NCBI GenBank assembly: GCA_020627685.1
Contig: JAHDGK010000001.1
Span: 175,741-239,740 of the forward strand
Direction: 5' to 3'
Length of the DNA: 64,000 nt
Source of the DNA: Granulosicoccus sp.
Lineage (GTDB): Bacteria; Pseudomonadota; Gammaproteobacteria; Granulosicoccales; Granulosicoccaceae
This document shows positions 37,771 through 50,059 of the stretch, piece after piece. The notes beneath the pieces are model-generated. The model was not told the origin of the DNA. It ran no database searches and saw only the letters and a program-made list of their open reading frames with translations. Numbering within the stretch: position 1 is the stretch's first letter; each line of letters begins with the position of its first letter. A program made the position numbers and the translations under genes.

Positions 37771-37818
37771 TTGAGACTCAAGCCCTAGAAAAATAGGTAA
37801 GAGTCTCAAGCTGTATTT
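37771..37818 (+). terminator. Candidate intrinsic terminator after the Ig-repeat gene
   Basis: TTGAGACTC (37771-37779) pairs perfectly with GAGTCTCAA (37801-37809), with an inner CCTA/TAGG pairing, followed by GCTGTATTTTT. The T-run begins a few bases late, so efficiency is uncertain. Confidence 0.5.
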
Positions 37819-37890
37819 TTCATAGACAATAAAAAGATGTTACGCAAAATGTCACAGGCTGTGACGGTATAAGCGGAAGATATAGTTATT

Positions 37891-39171
37891 ATGGCTTTCA
37901 ATAGCGATTCGAATCCAACAGCTTCAAGCTCAGACGAGAACAGCATGCTTGTTCAGTCTGCAGCTCGGACGGTATCGCCCGTCACTGAGCTGAATGCGAA
38001 GAACTGCAAGGCGTTGTGTAAGTCCGCTGTGGTTGTTCATGTTCAGCGCAATGATGAAATAAAACCTGAAAACTCACATCGCTGGATGATGTACCTGGTT
38101 GAAGGTTCGCTAACACTTCATAGTGGTAAAGATGAAGTGGGTGTTTTGAATGCGAATACATCTGAGTCATTACAACCCTTGTTTCAGGACAAAGGCGCTT
38201 ATCAAAGTGTTCGAACGAACACGGTAGCGAAGATCGTAAAGTTCGGTCGTGAGCAACTGGATATCTTGTTAAAAGAGCAGCAAAAAAACGCCGTCTCTGT
38301 AACTGATGTTCATGTCGGTGAACTCGACAACCTTGTATTTGACGATATCCGTGAAGCCATGATGACGCAGTCAGTTGCGTTGCCCAGCTCATCTGACGCC
38401 GCACTGAAAATCTTAGGGTCATTTGCGCGGGTAGCGGGAATCCCTGAGCTTGCCGAAGTTATCCAATGTGATCCTGGCCTGGCGGTCCATATTGTTAAAA
38501 CCGCCAACCGGGTAGATGTGGGTACAACCGAGTCAACGCACAGTATTCGTGGCGCTATCACGCGTTTAGGTGTTGAAGAAACTCAACGCGCCATTGCCGA
38601 GTTGTTGAAAGTGAACACCATGGTGCCGGCAAACAAAGTAATTGATACTCGCTTAAAGCGTTATATCCATAGAACAACTCTATGTGCAGCAATAGCCCAG
38701 GTAATCTCCAGAGAGTTGCCTCATTTGAAATCTGAAGTTGCTATGCTGGTTGCGCTATCTGCTGATGTTGGAGAACTATTGGTTCTCAAGTATGCGAATG
38801 CTCACGCTGATAAGTTCACTTCCGAACAGGAGTTAGCAACGGTTATAGAGAATTTGCGCTTGATCGTTAGCAGTTGGTTGATGTCTTCTTGGGATTTTCC
38901 GCCGGAGTTTTTAGATGCATCGTTAAAAGCCCGGGACTGGTACCGAACGCATAACGGTGAAATAACCTACACCGATCTTGTTACTGCAGCCTTGCTGATT
39001 ATTAATTCAGAAATGCCTGAATCACAGCCAAGCTCAATTCCAAGTGCAGACAACCTGCTATTGGCACGGCGTTTACAACAGGCTGGAATTGACCTAACTT
39101 CACCGGGCGCCATCGTGCGCGCAGCTAGTAGCAGGATCGTAAACGTGCAGGGTTTACTCAAAGCAGGTTAA
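37891..39171 (+). CDS. HDOD-domain signalling protein with N-terminal cyclic-nucleotide-binding-like domain
   Basis: 426 residues, soluble. Residues about 35-128 look like a cNMP-binding beta-roll (WMMYLVEGSLTLHSG, then VAKIVKFGREQLDILL), although the Arg-containing phosphate cassette is not recognisable. Residues about 160-360 are an HDOD domain: LPSSSDAALKILGSFARVAGIPELAEVIQCDPGLAVHIVKTAN and IRGAITRLGVEETQRAI. HDOD is a degraded HD domain without metal residues, used in signalling and stress control. Partner unknown. It has its own leader after a possible terminator and ends inside a bidirectional hairpin. Confidence 0.8.
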   Translation: MAFNSDSNPTASSSDENSMLVQSAARTVSPVTELNAKNCKALCKSAVVVHVQRNDEIKPENSHRWMMYLVEGSLTLHSGKDEVGVLNANTSESLQPLFQDKGAYQSVRTNTVAKIVKFGREQLDILLKEQQKNAVSVTDVHVGELDNLVFDDIREAMMTQSVALPSSSDAALKILGSFARVAGIPELAEVIQCDPGLAVHIVKTANRVDVGTTESTHSIRGAITRLGVEETQRAIAELLKVNTMVPANKVIDTRLKRYIHRTTLCAAIAQVISRELPHLKSEVAMLVALSADVGELLVLKYANAHADKFTSEQELATVIENLRLIVSSWLMSSWDFPPEFLDASLKARDWYRTHNGEITYTDLVTAALLIINSEMPESQPSSIPSADNLLLARRLQQAGIDLTSPGAIVRAASSRIVNVQGLLKAG

Positions 39172-39183
39172 TCAACCTGCTTT
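39160..39183. terminator. Bidirectional terminator-like hairpin between convergent genes
   Basis: AAAGCAGGTT (39160-39169) and AACCTGCTTT (39174-39183) form a perfect 10-bp stem with a four-base loop. It overlaps the HDOD stop codon and lies 40 bases beyond the ispH stop on the other strand. T-runs on both sides are only three bases, so it is a moderate candidate. Confidence 0.55.
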
Positions 39184-39222
39184 CATGATCTTTACCCGAA
39201 GGGCATTACCTGATTATTCCGG

Positions 39223-40179
39223 TTAAGCCGGGCTTTGCTTGTCCATTCGTCTGAGTACTTTTGGAATGGAGAACGTAATGGTCTCTTCTATTCCGTCAGT
39301 TTCTGTTGCCGTTTCGCCGCCGGATTGCTTTAAGCGATCAATGACTTCGGTAACCAGAACTTCAGGTGCTGAAGCTCCCGCCGTAACCCCGACCTTACGC
39401 TTACCGTCTAGCCATTGTTCTTCGATATCCACGGCACGAGTGATGAGTCGCGAGTCAACACCTGCTCGTACGCCAAGCTCGGCCAGCCTGTTTGAATTTG
39501 AGCTATTGCTGGCGCCTACCACTAGCAGCAAATCTACTTCTTCGCACAGTTTCTTTACAGCATCCTGTCGGTTCTGAGTGGCATAACAAATGTCATCGCG
39601 GTTAGGGGCAACGATACCCGGAAATCTTGTCCGCAATGCATCGATGATGTCCTGCGTGTCGTCCACCGATAATGTGGTTTGTGAAACAAAAGCGAGCTCT
39701 TCAGGGTTGGCGATCTCCAACGTGTCAACATCAGCCGTTGTTTCAACCAGAATGATTCGGCCGCCATCGCTGGTGTCGTAGCGTCCCATCGTGCCTTCTA
39801 CTTCAGGGTGTCCTGCATGCCCGATGAGGATGACTTCCTTACCTTGTTTTGCATATTTAACAACTTCCAAGTGCACCTTGGTAACCAAAGGACAAGTTGC
39901 ATCAAATACTTGTAAGCCGCGCTGTTGGGCGGCGCTTTCAACAGCCTGGGACACGCCGTGAGCGCTGAAAATGACAGTCGCATCATCGGGCACTTCATCG
40001 AGTTCCTCAACAAATATCGCGCCTTTATCCCGCAGCGCATCGACCACGAATTTGTTGTGGACAACTTCGTGACGAACATAAATAGGAGCGCCATATAGTT
40101 CTATGGCTCTTTCAACGATCTCAATAGCGCGATCAACACCTGCACAAAATCCACGCGGGTTGGCTAGTAAAATTTGCAT
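39223..40179 (-). CDS. ispH: 4-hydroxy-3-methylbut-2-enyl diphosphate reductase
   Basis: 318 residues from the ATG at 40179, which has AGGA eight bases upstream and gives [20 protein letters not shown]; a longer frame would overlap lspA. IspH makes IPP and DMAPP in the last MEP-pathway step. The three cluster cysteines are in RGFCAG, DATCPLV and ICYATQNRQ. It starts four bases after the lspA stop. The fkpB gene that often lies between lspA and ispH is missing. It supplies precursors to IspB at 50 kb. Confidence 0.96.
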   Translation of the reverse strand: MQILLANPRGFCAGVDRAIEIVERAIELYGAPIYVRHEVVHNKFVVDALRDKGAIFVEELDEVPDDATVIFSAHGVSQAVESAAQQRGLQVFDATCPLVTKVHLEVVKYAKQGKEVILIGHAGHPEVEGTMGRYDTSDGGRIILVETTADVDTLEIANPEELAFVSQTTLSVDDTQDIIDALRTRFPGIVAPNRDDICYATQNRQDAVKKLCEEVDLLLVVGASNSSNSNRLAELGVRAGVDSRLITRAVDIEEQWLDGKRKVGVTAGASAPEVLVTEVIDRLKQSGGETATETDGIEETITFSIPKVLRRMDKQSPA

Positions 40180-40183
40180 ACGG

Positions 40184-40681
40184 TTAATCCTGTGATCCGG
40201 TTGCGTCTTTTTCTGTGTCGTTCTTTTCAAACAGGGTAATGGCAAGCAATATCACTGTGCCGCAGGATATGGCTGCATCAGCGATATTGAAAGATGGGAA
40301 GTAGCTGGTGTTCCAATAAACTTGGATGAAGTCGACCACATAGCCGTACCAGACCCGATCAATTAGATTCCCAACAGCTCCGCCCAGTATCAGCGCTATC
40401 GATAAGCTCAGCCAGCGCTCTTGTCGACTCATTCGATACAGCCATACCGTTAATACGATGCTTACTACCAAACTGATACCGGTGAACAACCATCTTTGCC
40501 AACCGCCCGCGTCGTTTAGAAAACTGAATGCGGCTCCGTAGTTGTATGCCTTGGTGATGTTAAAAAAGCTGGTTATAGGTACCTGTTCGTACATAGCCAA
40601 CGATGTGTCAGCCCAGATCTTGGTGATCTGGTCCGCCACAACGATGACCAGTACGATGGCATAGCGTAGTAAGTGAGGCAT
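40184..40681 (-). CDS. lspA: Lipoprotein signal peptidase
   Basis: 165 residues, four membrane helices. The catalytic aspartates are in [20 protein letters not shown] and FNIADAAIS. It cleaves prolipoproteins after lipidation, which is needed for the several lipoproteins coded in this window. The ATG is three bases past the ileS stop, so translation is coupled. Confidence 0.96.
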   Translation of the reverse strand: MPHLLRYAIVLVIVVADQITKIWADTSLAMYEQVPITSFFNITKAYNYGAAFSFLNDAGGWQRWLFTGISLVVSIVLTVWLYRMSRQERWLSLSIALILGGAVGNLIDRVWYGYVVDFIQVYWNTSYFPSFNIADAAISCGTVILLAITLFEKNDTEKDATGSQD

Positions 40682-40684
40682 TGT

Positions 40685-43519
40685 CTAGGCGACGACTCGT
40701 TTTTCACCCGTGCCGTGTACGTTGCTAATGCAGCGTGCACAAACTTCTGGATGTTCCTGATTCGTACCTACGTCGTCACGCAAATGCCAGCATCGAATAC
40801 ATTTCTCTCCGCTCGCCTTGCTAGTTTGAACAGCGTAGTCAAATGTATTTACGGACAGTGTTTCCAAGTCAGCAGGTTTTTCGTTCAAACGACTAACAGA
40901 TGCAGTCGAGGTGATGAGTACGAATCGTAACTCGTCGTCCAGTTTTGCTAATAGCGTCGCTATTTCGTCGCTGGCATAGATCGTAACCGAGGCTTCCAAC
41001 GCGCCGCCAATATCTCCGGCTGCTCTGAGTGTCTCAAGTGATTTGGACACTGAATCCCGAATTTGAGTAATCGCTTCCCAGTCGCTGCCGCTAATGGAGA
41101 CAGTGTCGTCTAGGGAAAATAAAGCATCACTGTAGGTTTGAGTGAACACGCTCTGCGCCCGATTAGCTTTATCTTGAGCAGAATGTTCACGCAGATGTTG
41201 CCAAATCTCGTCAGCGGTGAAGCTCAGAACCGGTGCAATCCAACGAGCCAGTGAATCGGTAATCAAATACATCGCTGTCTGTGCTGAGCGTCTACCGTGA
41301 CTGTCCTGGGCCATGGTGTACTGCCGGTCTTTGATGATGTCTAGATAAAAACTGGACATATCGGTAGAACAGAAGTGGTGGATGGTCTGGTACACCGTAT
41401 GAAATTGGTAGGTTTCATACGCTTCCTGAATATTTTGCTGGGTGCGTAGAGCGCAATCCACAGCCCAGCGATCCAGAGCCAGCATATCTTCCGGAGCCAC
41501 GGTATGGATTTCCGGATCGAAATCATTGATGGCGCTGAGCAAGTAACGGGCAGTGTTTCTGATACGGCGATAGGCGTCAGACATGCGATCCAGAATTTCA
41601 TTGGATACCGTCATCTCACCACGATAGTCGGTTGAGCACACCCATAGCCGAACAATGTCAGCACCTAAAGTTTTCAGAAGTTTTTGAGGCGCAATAATGT
41701 TGCCCAATGATTTGGACATTTTGCGACCTTTTTGATCAACCGTGAAACCGTGAGTCAGCACCTGCTTATAGGGTGCGTGTTGATTGATAGCGACACTCGT
41801 TAAGATCGATGAGTGAAACCAACCGCGATGTTGATCAGATCCTTCCAAATAGATATCGGCTGGATACGTCAAATTTTCATTCTGTTTCAGCACGTGCATC
41901 CAAGAGGTTCCAGAATCAAACCAAACATCAAGTACGTCTGTAACTTTGTCGTAAGCAGCAGCGTCATCGCCAATCAATGATTCGGGATCGAGATCGAACC
42001 AGGCTTGGATGCCATGTTTTTCAATCTCGACGGCGGCAGCTTCAATGATCTCTGTCGTTCTAGGATGCAGTTCGCCTGATTGCTTATTTAAAAATAACGG
42101 TAGTGGTACACCCCAGTAACGTTGTCGGGAAATACACCAGTCTGGTCTATCAGCGATCATGCCGTGAATCCGATCTTGTCCCCAGCTCGGAATCCATTGA
42201 ACTTTCTCAATTTCAGAGAGTGTGTCTTTGCGCAGATTTTCCTTATCCATGCTGACAAACCACTGTGGAGTTGCCCGGTAAATAATGGGGGTTTTAGTAC
42301 GCCAGCAGTAGGGATAGCTGTGCTGATATTTTTCGCTTTTAACAAGCCTTCCGCGACTTGTCAGTTCCTCAAGCATATGGGCGTCTACCTTCATCACATG
42401 CTCACCACCGAATAGTTCGACGTGTTCGCGGAAAACACCATGGTCGTTTACTGAATCTAAAAGACCGAGATCGTGCTTCTTCGCAGCGTAGAAATCATCA
42501 ACACCGTGATCAGGTGCAGTATGCACAGCACCGGTACCTGCATCTGTTGTTACGTAGTCGCCGAGAATTAATAAAGAATCTCTCTCATAGAGAGGATGCT
42601 TGAGTTTTAAACCCGCTAGCGAAGCACCGTCGGTTGTGCCGACAATGCGATAGTCGGAAAATTCATAACGCTTCATAACGTCATCGACCATCGCTTCAGC
42701 CACAATCAACTTTTCACCGTTGACGCTGACCAGTGCATATTGCAACTCTGGATGAAGCGTGACAGCTAGATTGCCAGGAATCGTCCAGGGCGTCGTTGTC
42801 CAGATAACGATATTGATATCTTCACCGTCATCATCGACCTTGAATGCTGCGAGCATGGCAGCCTTGTCTCGCGGTGCGAAACGAACATCTATGGCCGTTG
42901 AGGTTTTGTCTTCGTATTCGATCTCAGCCTCTGCCATGGCGGAGTGCGCGCCCCAGCTCCAATAAACGGGCTTGGTCCCTTTATAAATGTGGCCTTGCTC
43001 AACAATCTTGCCCAAAGCACGAACGATGTTGGCCTCATTGGAAAAATTCATCGTTAGGTACGGCGCCTGCCAGTCACCCAGAATACCCAGTCGTTGAAAT
43101 TCCTGGCTCTGGTTGGCGATTTGCTCGGTCGCGTATTCACGACACTTTGCGCGAAATTCACTTTCCGTTACTTTGTCACCGGGTTTGCCGATAAGCCCTT
43201 CCACCTTGTTTTCGATAGGCAGTCCATGGCAATCCCAACCGGGAACATACGGTGAGTCAAAGCCTGCGAGTTGCTTCGATTTCACGATCATGTCTTTTAT
43301 GACTTTGTTGACCACATGCCCGATATGAATATCGCCGTTAGCGTACGGGGGGCCATCGTGCAGAATAAATTTCGGGCGACCCGCCGAGTGCTGCCTAATG
43401 TGCTCGTGGAGTCCCTCTTCGTTCCAGCGGGCAAGCATTTCAGGCTCGCGTTTAGCCAGATTTCCGCGCATTGGGAAATCAGTTTTGGGTAAATTCAGCG
43501 TTTGTTTGTAGTCGGTCAC
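40685..43519 (-). CDS. ileS: Isoleucyl-tRNA synthetase
   Basis: 944 residues, the bacterial eukaryote-unlike form. HIGH is in [16 protein letters not shown] (about 56-71), KMSKS in [10 protein letters not shown] (about 600), and the C-terminal zinc finger is [11 protein letters not shown]...CARC (about 900-930). An editing CP1 domain lies between. The start is a GTG at 43519. It is followed by lspA in the classic ribF-ileS-lspA-ispH order. Confidence 0.97.
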   Translation of the reverse strand: MTDYKQTLNLPKTDFPMRGNLAKREPEMLARWNEEGLHEHIRQHSAGRPKFILHDGPPYANGDIHIGHVVNKVIKDMIVKSKQLAGFDSPYVPGWDCHGLPIENKVEGLIGKPGDKVTESEFRAKCREYATEQIANQSQEFQRLGILGDWQAPYLTMNFSNEANIVRALGKIVEQGHIYKGTKPVYWSWGAHSAMAEAEIEYEDKTSTAIDVRFAPRDKAAMLAAFKVDDDGEDINIVIWTTTPWTIPGNLAVTLHPELQYALVSVNGEKLIVAEAMVDDVMKRYEFSDYRIVGTTDGASLAGLKLKHPLYERDSLLILGDYVTTDAGTGAVHTAPDHGVDDFYAAKKHDLGLLDSVNDHGVFREHVELFGGEHVMKVDAHMLEELTSRGRLVKSEKYQHSYPYCWRTKTPIIYRATPQWFVSMDKENLRKDTLSEIEKVQWIPSWGQDRIHGMIADRPDWCISRQRYWGVPLPLFLNKQSGELHPRTTEIIEAAAVEIEKHGIQAWFDLDPESLIGDDAAAYDKVTDVLDVWFDSGTSWMHVLKQNENLTYPADIYLEGSDQHRGWFHSSILTSVAINQHAPYKQVLTHGFTVDQKGRKMSKSLGNIIAPQKLLKTLGADIVRLWVCSTDYRGEMTVSNEILDRMSDAYRRIRNTARYLLSAINDFDPEIHTVAPEDMLALDRWAVDCALRTQQNIQEAYETYQFHTVYQTIHHFCSTDMSSFYLDIIKDRQYTMAQDSHGRRSAQTAMYLITDSLARWIAPVLSFTADEIWQHLREHSAQDKANRAQSVFTQTYSDALFSLDDTVSISGSDWEAITQIRDSVSKSLETLRAAGDIGGALEASVTIYASDEIATLLAKLDDELRFVLITSTASVSRLNEKPADLETLSVNTFDYAVQTSKASGEKCIRCWHLRDDVGTNQEHPEVCARCISNVHGTGEKRVVA

Positions 43520-43597
43520 TTGATTTACTTCGTCATGGGTACGAAAGAGGGTGTTGGCAAACGAGGAATTACACGCTGCCGTTTGCGTAAGTGTATG

Positions 43598-44527
43598 TCA
43601 TCTGGTGCCAATCATCTGCCTGGCATCGTTGGCATCTTTCGCAATTTGAGTTTTAAGTTCGTCCAGTGATTCAAATCGGATCTCCTGCCGGAGTTGCGAT
43701 AAGAAATCTATGGCCAAATGATGTCCATACCAGTGCACAGATTGATCCAGCACATGGACTTCCAGCAATAGTTTCCGCCCGCCGATGGTTGGGCGTTCGC
43801 CCAGGTTGGCGACGGCCGGGTAGGATTTGCCGGATTCAAGGTCTTTGGCTATGACGGCGAATACTCCGCGAAGTGGTGGTTGGTGCTTACCCAGTGCGAC
43901 ATTTGCGGTTGGAAAGCCGAGCTGACGACCCACTTTTTCACCGTGAATGACACGGCCGCTGATACGATAATAACGACCCAATAAAGCCGCGGCCTCATCA
44001 AGGTTGCCAGCTGCCAGATTTTCACGAATCAACGTACTGGATATGCGTTGGCCCTCATGCTCACAGGTTGGGCTTTGTTGGAGCGTGAAGCCAAATTTTT
44101 TCGACGCTTCTTCGAGAAGTTCAAAAGTACCTTGACGCTTGTGACCGAATCTAAAGTCATCACCAATGACCAGGTGTTGGGCATTGAGGCGTTTCACCAG
44201 CGTTTCGCGAATAAATTCATCGGCGCTTTGTTCAGCAAATGCCCGATCGAATTTCACGAGTACAAAGCGATCTATGTCGGCCACTTTGAGGCTGTGAATG
44301 CGGTCTCTTAATCCTTGCAGCCGCGGCGGTGAGAGTTGCTGAGAAAAATACTCATGGGGTAAAGGATCAAAACTCAGTACGGTGGACGGCGCGTTATGCT
44401 CTTTTGCAGCGGATCGCAGCGCTGAGAACATAGCTTGATGTCCGCGATGGGCGCCGTCGAAGTTCCCCATGGTGACCACGGTGTCCACGCGATCTGGCCA
44501 ACGGTTTAATCCGCGTATCAAGTGCAT
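43598..44527 (-). CDS. ribF: Bifunctional riboflavin kinase / FAD synthetase
   Basis: 309 residues from the ATG at 44527 with AGG eight bases before it; a GTG at 44536 would add three. The N-terminal FAD synthetase domain has VVTMGNFDGAHRGHQAMF and the C-terminal riboflavin kinase domain has GRVIHGEKVGRQLGFPTANV. It makes FMN and FAD, cofactors of the Rnf flavoproteins in this window. No FMN riboswitch is seen upstream. The gap to ileS is 78 bases. Confidence 0.95.
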   Translation of the reverse strand: MHLIRGLNRWPDRVDTVVTMGNFDGAHRGHQAMFSALRSAAKEHNAPSTVLSFDPLPHEYFSQQLSPPRLQGLRDRIHSLKVADIDRFVLVKFDRAFAEQSADEFIRETLVKRLNAQHLVIGDDFRFGHKRQGTFELLEEASKKFGFTLQQSPTCEHEGQRISSTLIRENLAAGNLDEAAALLGRYYRISGRVIHGEKVGRQLGFPTANVALGKHQPPLRGVFAVIAKDLESGKSYPAVANLGERPTIGGRKLLLEVHVLDQSVHWYGHHLAIDFLSQLRQEIRFESLDELKTQIAKDANDARQMIGTR

Positions 44528-44635
44528 TGTGCACACCTGTTTTGCGTTGGAGATTGTTGCTTAAAAATAGTCACTTGCGAAGTATGCTTCACCTGAGCGT
44601 GTGCGGGTACTGTCGCACACATTATTTACACGTAA

Positions 44636-46189
44636 TTAGGGGCTGGCCAGATGTTTTGGGCGTATTCCCATGCCTAATAATGTTATTGCATAGGCTATAG
44701 CAGACCCACTAATGATTAGAAGGAGTCGAGCGACACGCTCCATTGCCGTAAGGGTTTCCCACTGAGCAGCGGCAAACCACCAAAGGCAAACGCTTAGCAC
44801 CACCAAGGCTGGTATTAGCTGTGAAAAAAATTGTAAGACAGGTTTCGACAAGCGATAGATATCGTCTTTGCCGAGTTGCTTATAAAGCATCAGTGCCTGT
44901 TGCCATGCGGCCAGAGAGCTTGCGATGGCAAGGCCGGTATGAGGCGCGATAAAGTCGAGCCAAATCATAGGCAAAACGAAGAGCAGGTTGTATCCCATGT
45001 TCGAGATCAAGGCGATAATCCCTATGCGGACAGGTGTACGCGTGTTTTGCCGAGCGAAAAAAGCGGGTGCAAAGATTTTTACCAGTAAAAACGCGGGTAA
45101 TCCTGCTCCATAAGCGATGAGACTAAAGCTTGCCATCGTTGCATCGTGTGGCTGAAATTGCCCGTAGCCAAAAAGCGTTAGTAGCATCGGGCGGGCTAGC
45201 AGCATTAATCCTATGGCGGCAGGTATGCCCAGTACCAGCGTCAATCTGATCGCCCAGTCAACCGTTTTGGTAAAGCTTTCGGGTGACTGCAGGGCATGCT
45301 CACGCGAAAGTCTTGGCAGTATCACGGTACCCAGGGTGACGCCTAGTAGCCCCAGCGGAAACTCCATCAGCCGATCGCTGTAGTAAAGCCAGCTCAAGCT
45401 ACCCGCCGTTAAAAATGACGCGATAATGGTGTCGAGTAAGAGGTTTATCTGAGCGACTGAGGACCCTAATATAGCGGGCGCCATCAGCTTCAGAATACGT
45501 CTAACACCTGAGTGTTTCCAGCCCCATCTGGGTCTGGGCAACAGGCCCATCTTTTGTAGAAAAGGCAGCTGCAAACTCAATTGAAGGACGCCGGCAGCAA
45601 ATACTCCCCAAGCCAGAGCTACGACTGGAATGTCGAAAGAGGGACTGAAAGCCAGCGCTGCGCCGATCATGCAAACATTAAGCAGCACGGGCGTAAAAGA
45701 GGGAATGGCAAATTTCCCGAAGGTATTAAGCATGCTGCCGGCGTAGGCAACCAAGCTGACGAAAAAGAGGTACGGGAATGTGATCCTCAGCATATGCACA
45801 GCTAAGTCATATCGCTCAGGATCATCGATAAATCCGGGTGCGAATAACATAATAATTAGTGGGCTGAGCATGACACCCAGCGTGCTGACTACTAACAGCA
45901 CGGCTGCCAAGGTGCCTGAGACGTGTGCTGCAAGATCGAGCAACGCCGCGCGGCTTCGGGTTTCTTTGTATTCTGTGAATACGGGTACAAACGCCTGAGC
46001 AAAGGCACCTTCGGCAAACAACCGCCTCAGAAAATTAGGTATTTTGAACGCCACCAGAAATACATCTGTGACCGGGCCCGCGCCAAAGACAATGGCAAGC
46101 ACCTGATCTCTGATGAACCCCAGCACGCGTGAAAGCAGGGTCATTAACCCGACAATCGTTCCAGAACGTGCAAGATTATTCGGTTTCAT
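44636..46189 (-). CDS. murJ: Lipid II flippase MurJ
   Basis: 517 residues, fourteen membrane helices of the MOP superfamily. The N-terminus SGTIVGLMTLLSRVLGFIRDQVLAIVFGAG contains the conserved Arg residues of the transport cavity, and NFLRRLFAEGAFAQAFVPVF is the family signature. It moves lipid II across the inner membrane for cell wall synthesis. It is divergent from rpsT, 80 bases apart, and probably heads the murJ-ribF-ileS-lspA-ispH cluster. Confidence 0.95.
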   Translation of the reverse strand: MKPNNLARSGTIVGLMTLLSRVLGFIRDQVLAIVFGAGPVTDVFLVAFKIPNFLRRLFAEGAFAQAFVPVFTEYKETRSRAALLDLAAHVSGTLAAVLLVVSTLGVMLSPLIIMLFAPGFIDDPERYDLAVHMLRITFPYLFFVSLVAYAGSMLNTFGKFAIPSFTPVLLNVCMIGAALAFSPSFDIPVVALAWGVFAAGVLQLSLQLPFLQKMGLLPRPRWGWKHSGVRRILKLMAPAILGSSVAQINLLLDTIIASFLTAGSLSWLYYSDRLMEFPLGLLGVTLGTVILPRLSREHALQSPESFTKTVDWAIRLTLVLGIPAAIGLMLLARPMLLTLFGYGQFQPHDATMASFSLIAYGAGLPAFLLVKIFAPAFFARQNTRTPVRIGIIALISNMGYNLLFVLPMIWLDFIAPHTGLAIASSLAAWQQALMLYKQLGKDDIYRLSKPVLQFFSQLIPALVVLSVCLWWFAAAQWETLTAMERVARLLLIISGSAIAYAITLLGMGIRPKHLASP

Positions 46190-46200
46190 TGATTCGGACG

Positions 46201-46229
46201 TTGACGTGGAGTGAAACCCGGTGGATAAT
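46201..46229 (+). promoter_or_regulatory. Sigma-70 promoter of rpsT
   Basis: TTGACG (46201-46206) and GATAAT (46224-46229), spacing 17 bases, five of six matches in each box. The start codon of rpsT follows 41 bases later. This is the best plus-strand promoter in the window. Confidence 0.75.
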
Positions 46230-46269
46230 GGGCGGCTGAATTACGTACAGACAAGTTAGAGGACAGTCC

Positions 46270-46533
46270 GTGGCCAACACTGCTCAGGCACGCAAACGCG
46301 TTCGCCAAGCCGAAAAATCTCGTCAACGCAACGCAAGCCAGCGCTCTATGATGCGCACTATGGTAAAGCGTGTTTTTTCTGCTATCGCCTCTGGCGATAA
46401 AAGCTCTGCAGAAACTGCGTTGAAAGAAGCAACTCCAGTACTGGATCACATGGCTCGTAAGGGTCTGATTCACAAAAACAAAGCTGCTCGATACAAGAGC
46501 CGTTTCAACGCACAGGTTCGTGCTCTGGGTTAA
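46270..46533 (+). CDS. rpsT: 30S ribosomal protein S20
   Basis: 87 residues, highly basic, with the S20 signature [20 protein letters not shown] at the N-terminus and [16 protein letters not shown] at the end. It binds 16S rRNA in the 30S body. The start is a GTG at 46270; non-AUG starts are known for rpsT and relate to self-control of translation in E. coli. A strong promoter and a strong terminator make it monocistronic. Confidence 0.96.
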   Translation: MANTAQARKRVRQAEKSRQRNASQRSMMRTMVKRVFSAIASGDKSSAETALKEATPVLDHMARKGLIHKNKAARYKSRFNAQVRALG

Positions 46534-46547
46534 TCCCCGGATGTGAA

Positions 46548-46590
46548 GCTTCCCAGTCGCATTGTTATCTGCGACGGGAAGCCGTTTTTT
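46548..46590 (+). terminator. Intrinsic terminator of rpsT
   Basis: GCTTCCC-A-GTCGCA pairs with TGCGAC-GGGAAGC around an eight-base loop, with one bulged A, followed by CG and TTTTTT at 46585-46590. This is a textbook stem plus T-run 14 bases after the rpsT stop. Confidence 0.92.
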
Positions 46591-46691
46591 CGTGGACGTC
46601 ATCATGGGCGTCAAGTGGGCTCCAAGCCTGCCGGTGGTACATATTTGTAAACCGATAACTGCATATTGCTGGCAGGGTGAGCCAATCACTA

Positions 46692-48954
<2,263 letters not shown>

Positions 48955-48965
48955 TCAGGGCAAAG

Positions 48966-48988
48966 AAAAACCCGCACTGGGCGGGTTT
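48966..48988 (-). terminator. Terminator/attenuator between rpmA and obgE
   Basis: On the minus strand AAACCCGC and GCGGGTTT form an eight-base stem with a five-base loop followed by a T-run (A-run at 48966-48970 on plus). It lies 31 bases past the rpmA stop and 21 before the obgE start. Confidence 0.85.
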
Positions 48989-49018
48989 CGCTTTCGTTCC
49001 GATGTAAGTCGAAAGCCT

Positions 49019-49288
49019 TTAGCCTTCAGTGCTTGCCGGTACGATGTCGATAAATTTACGGTTGTTGGCGCCGCGGATAGAAAAAGATACCACGCCGTCT
49101 GTCTTAGCAAAGATAGTGTGGTCCTTGCCAATTCCCGTGTTTACGCCTGCATGGAAGCGCGTGCCACGCTGACGAACGATGATGTTGCCAGCCAGTACCG
49201 CTTCGCCGCCAAATCGCTTCACGCCGAGACGTTTGGACTCTGAATCGCGACCGTTGCGAGTACTACCGCCTGCTTTTTTATGTGCCAT
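49019..49288 (-). CDS. rpmA: 50S ribosomal protein L27
   Basis: 89 residues. The N-terminus [20 protein letters not shown] is the conserved L27 tail that reaches the peptidyl-transferase centre; there is no Firmicutes-type cleavable extension. AAAGG precedes the ATG by about nine bases. It follows rplU after 70 bases in the universal rplU-rpmA pair. Confidence 0.97.
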   Translation of the reverse strand: MAHKKAGGSTRNGRDSESKRLGVKRFGGEAVLAGNIIVRQRGTRFHAGVNTGIGKDHTIFAKTDGVVSFSIRGANNRKFIDIVPASTEG

Positions 49289-49358
49289 GACTGATTACCT
49301 TTCTTCAGCTGTTTAATTCGGATATGAAAATATGAGGCCAGATCGTGTCGGGTACTAA

Positions 49359-49673
49359 TTAACCCGCGTTGATGCCTGTGATTTCCAGTTCCGTGTAGTT
49401 TTGACGATGACCAGCCTGCTTGCGGTGATGCTTGCGGCGACGGAATTTGATGATGCGAACTTTGTCGCCACGGCCGTGGGACACGACTTTAGCGCTAACA
49501 GAGGCATTTGCGACCATAGGTGCGCCAACTGTCACAGATTCGCCACTACCAACCATCAATACCTCGTCAAGATTGACTTCGGCGCCTGCATCGGCCTGAA
49601 TGGTTTCTACTTTAAGTCGATCACCTTGACTGACCCGGTACTGCTTGCCACCGGTTTTGACTACCGCGTACAT
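49359..49673 (-). CDS. rplU: 50S ribosomal protein L21
   Basis: 104 residues starting [18 protein letters not shown], the L21 signature, with the basic [19 protein letters not shown] block near the C-terminus. L21 binds 23S rRNA with L20. It is the first gene of the rplU-rpmA unit and has a clear promoter about 85 bases upstream. Confidence 0.97.
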   Translation of the reverse strand: MYAVVKTGGKQYRVSQGDRLKVETIQADAGAEVNLDEVLMVGSGESVTVGAPMVANASVSAKVVSHGRGDKVRIIKFRRRKHHRKQAGHRQNYTELEITGINAG

Positions 49674-49756
49674 GATTTGTGGTCCTAAAAACTTGGCTTA
49701 ATGATTGTTAAGCGCTTGAGCATGATGTGCGGTTTCGTAACCGCGGACAGCCCACA

Positions 49757-49786
49757 ATCATACCAGTATATGTTTCCGGGCGTCAA
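49757..49786 (-). promoter_or_regulatory. Sigma-70 promoter of rplU-rpmA
   Basis: On the minus strand TTGACG (49786 down to 49781) and TATGAT (49762 down to 49757) with 18-base spacing. Each box matches five of six positions. The transcript would start about 75 bases before rplU. Confidence 0.7.
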
Positions 49787-49797
49787 CACTAGTGTTG
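49784..49797. promoter_or_regulatory. Perfect 14-bp palindrome overlapping the rplU -35 box
   Basis: CAACACTAGTGTTG is its own reverse complement. It shares three bases with the -35 hexamer of the rplU promoter, a typical repressor position. No regulator can be named. Confidence 0.45.
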
Positions 49798-50059
49798 TGC
49801 ATAAACTGTGCAACCATCCTACAATTGCAAATACTAGCCCGTACGGTGCGAATCTGAGCCTCAGTTTGTGGCTAAGGAACTTCGGCTTGTGTCGTAAAGT
49901 CGTATCAGTGGCGCGCGTATTCACTAATCAATAGGTTATCCTTGCGCTCCGCAGCACAACTATAGCGTTGGTTCAGCTGGTTGATCATTAGTTTTGAACT
50001 TGACAATATAATTTAGCGTACAACCTCAAGCCCTCCAAGAATCTCTCGCTTTTCGAATA

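Larger units (their letters stand above)
49674..50059. other. Divergent intergenic region rplU / ispB
   Basis: 386 bases. It contains the minus-strand rplU promoter and a 14-base palindrome (separate entries). On the plus strand TTGACA at 50000-50005 and TATAAT at 50008-50013 both occur, but only two bases apart, so they cannot be one promoter; the TATAAT may serve ispB with a weak upstream -35. I see no tRNA or small RNA gene. Confidence 0.5.

Noticed and set aside
44528-44635. FMN riboswitch before ribF
   Set aside because: The space to murJ is about 110 bases and shows no RFN-element-like conserved blocks.
50000-50013. TTGACA and TATAAT next to each other before ispB
   Set aside because: The spacing is two bases; a sigma-70 promoter needs about 17, so they cannot act as a pair.
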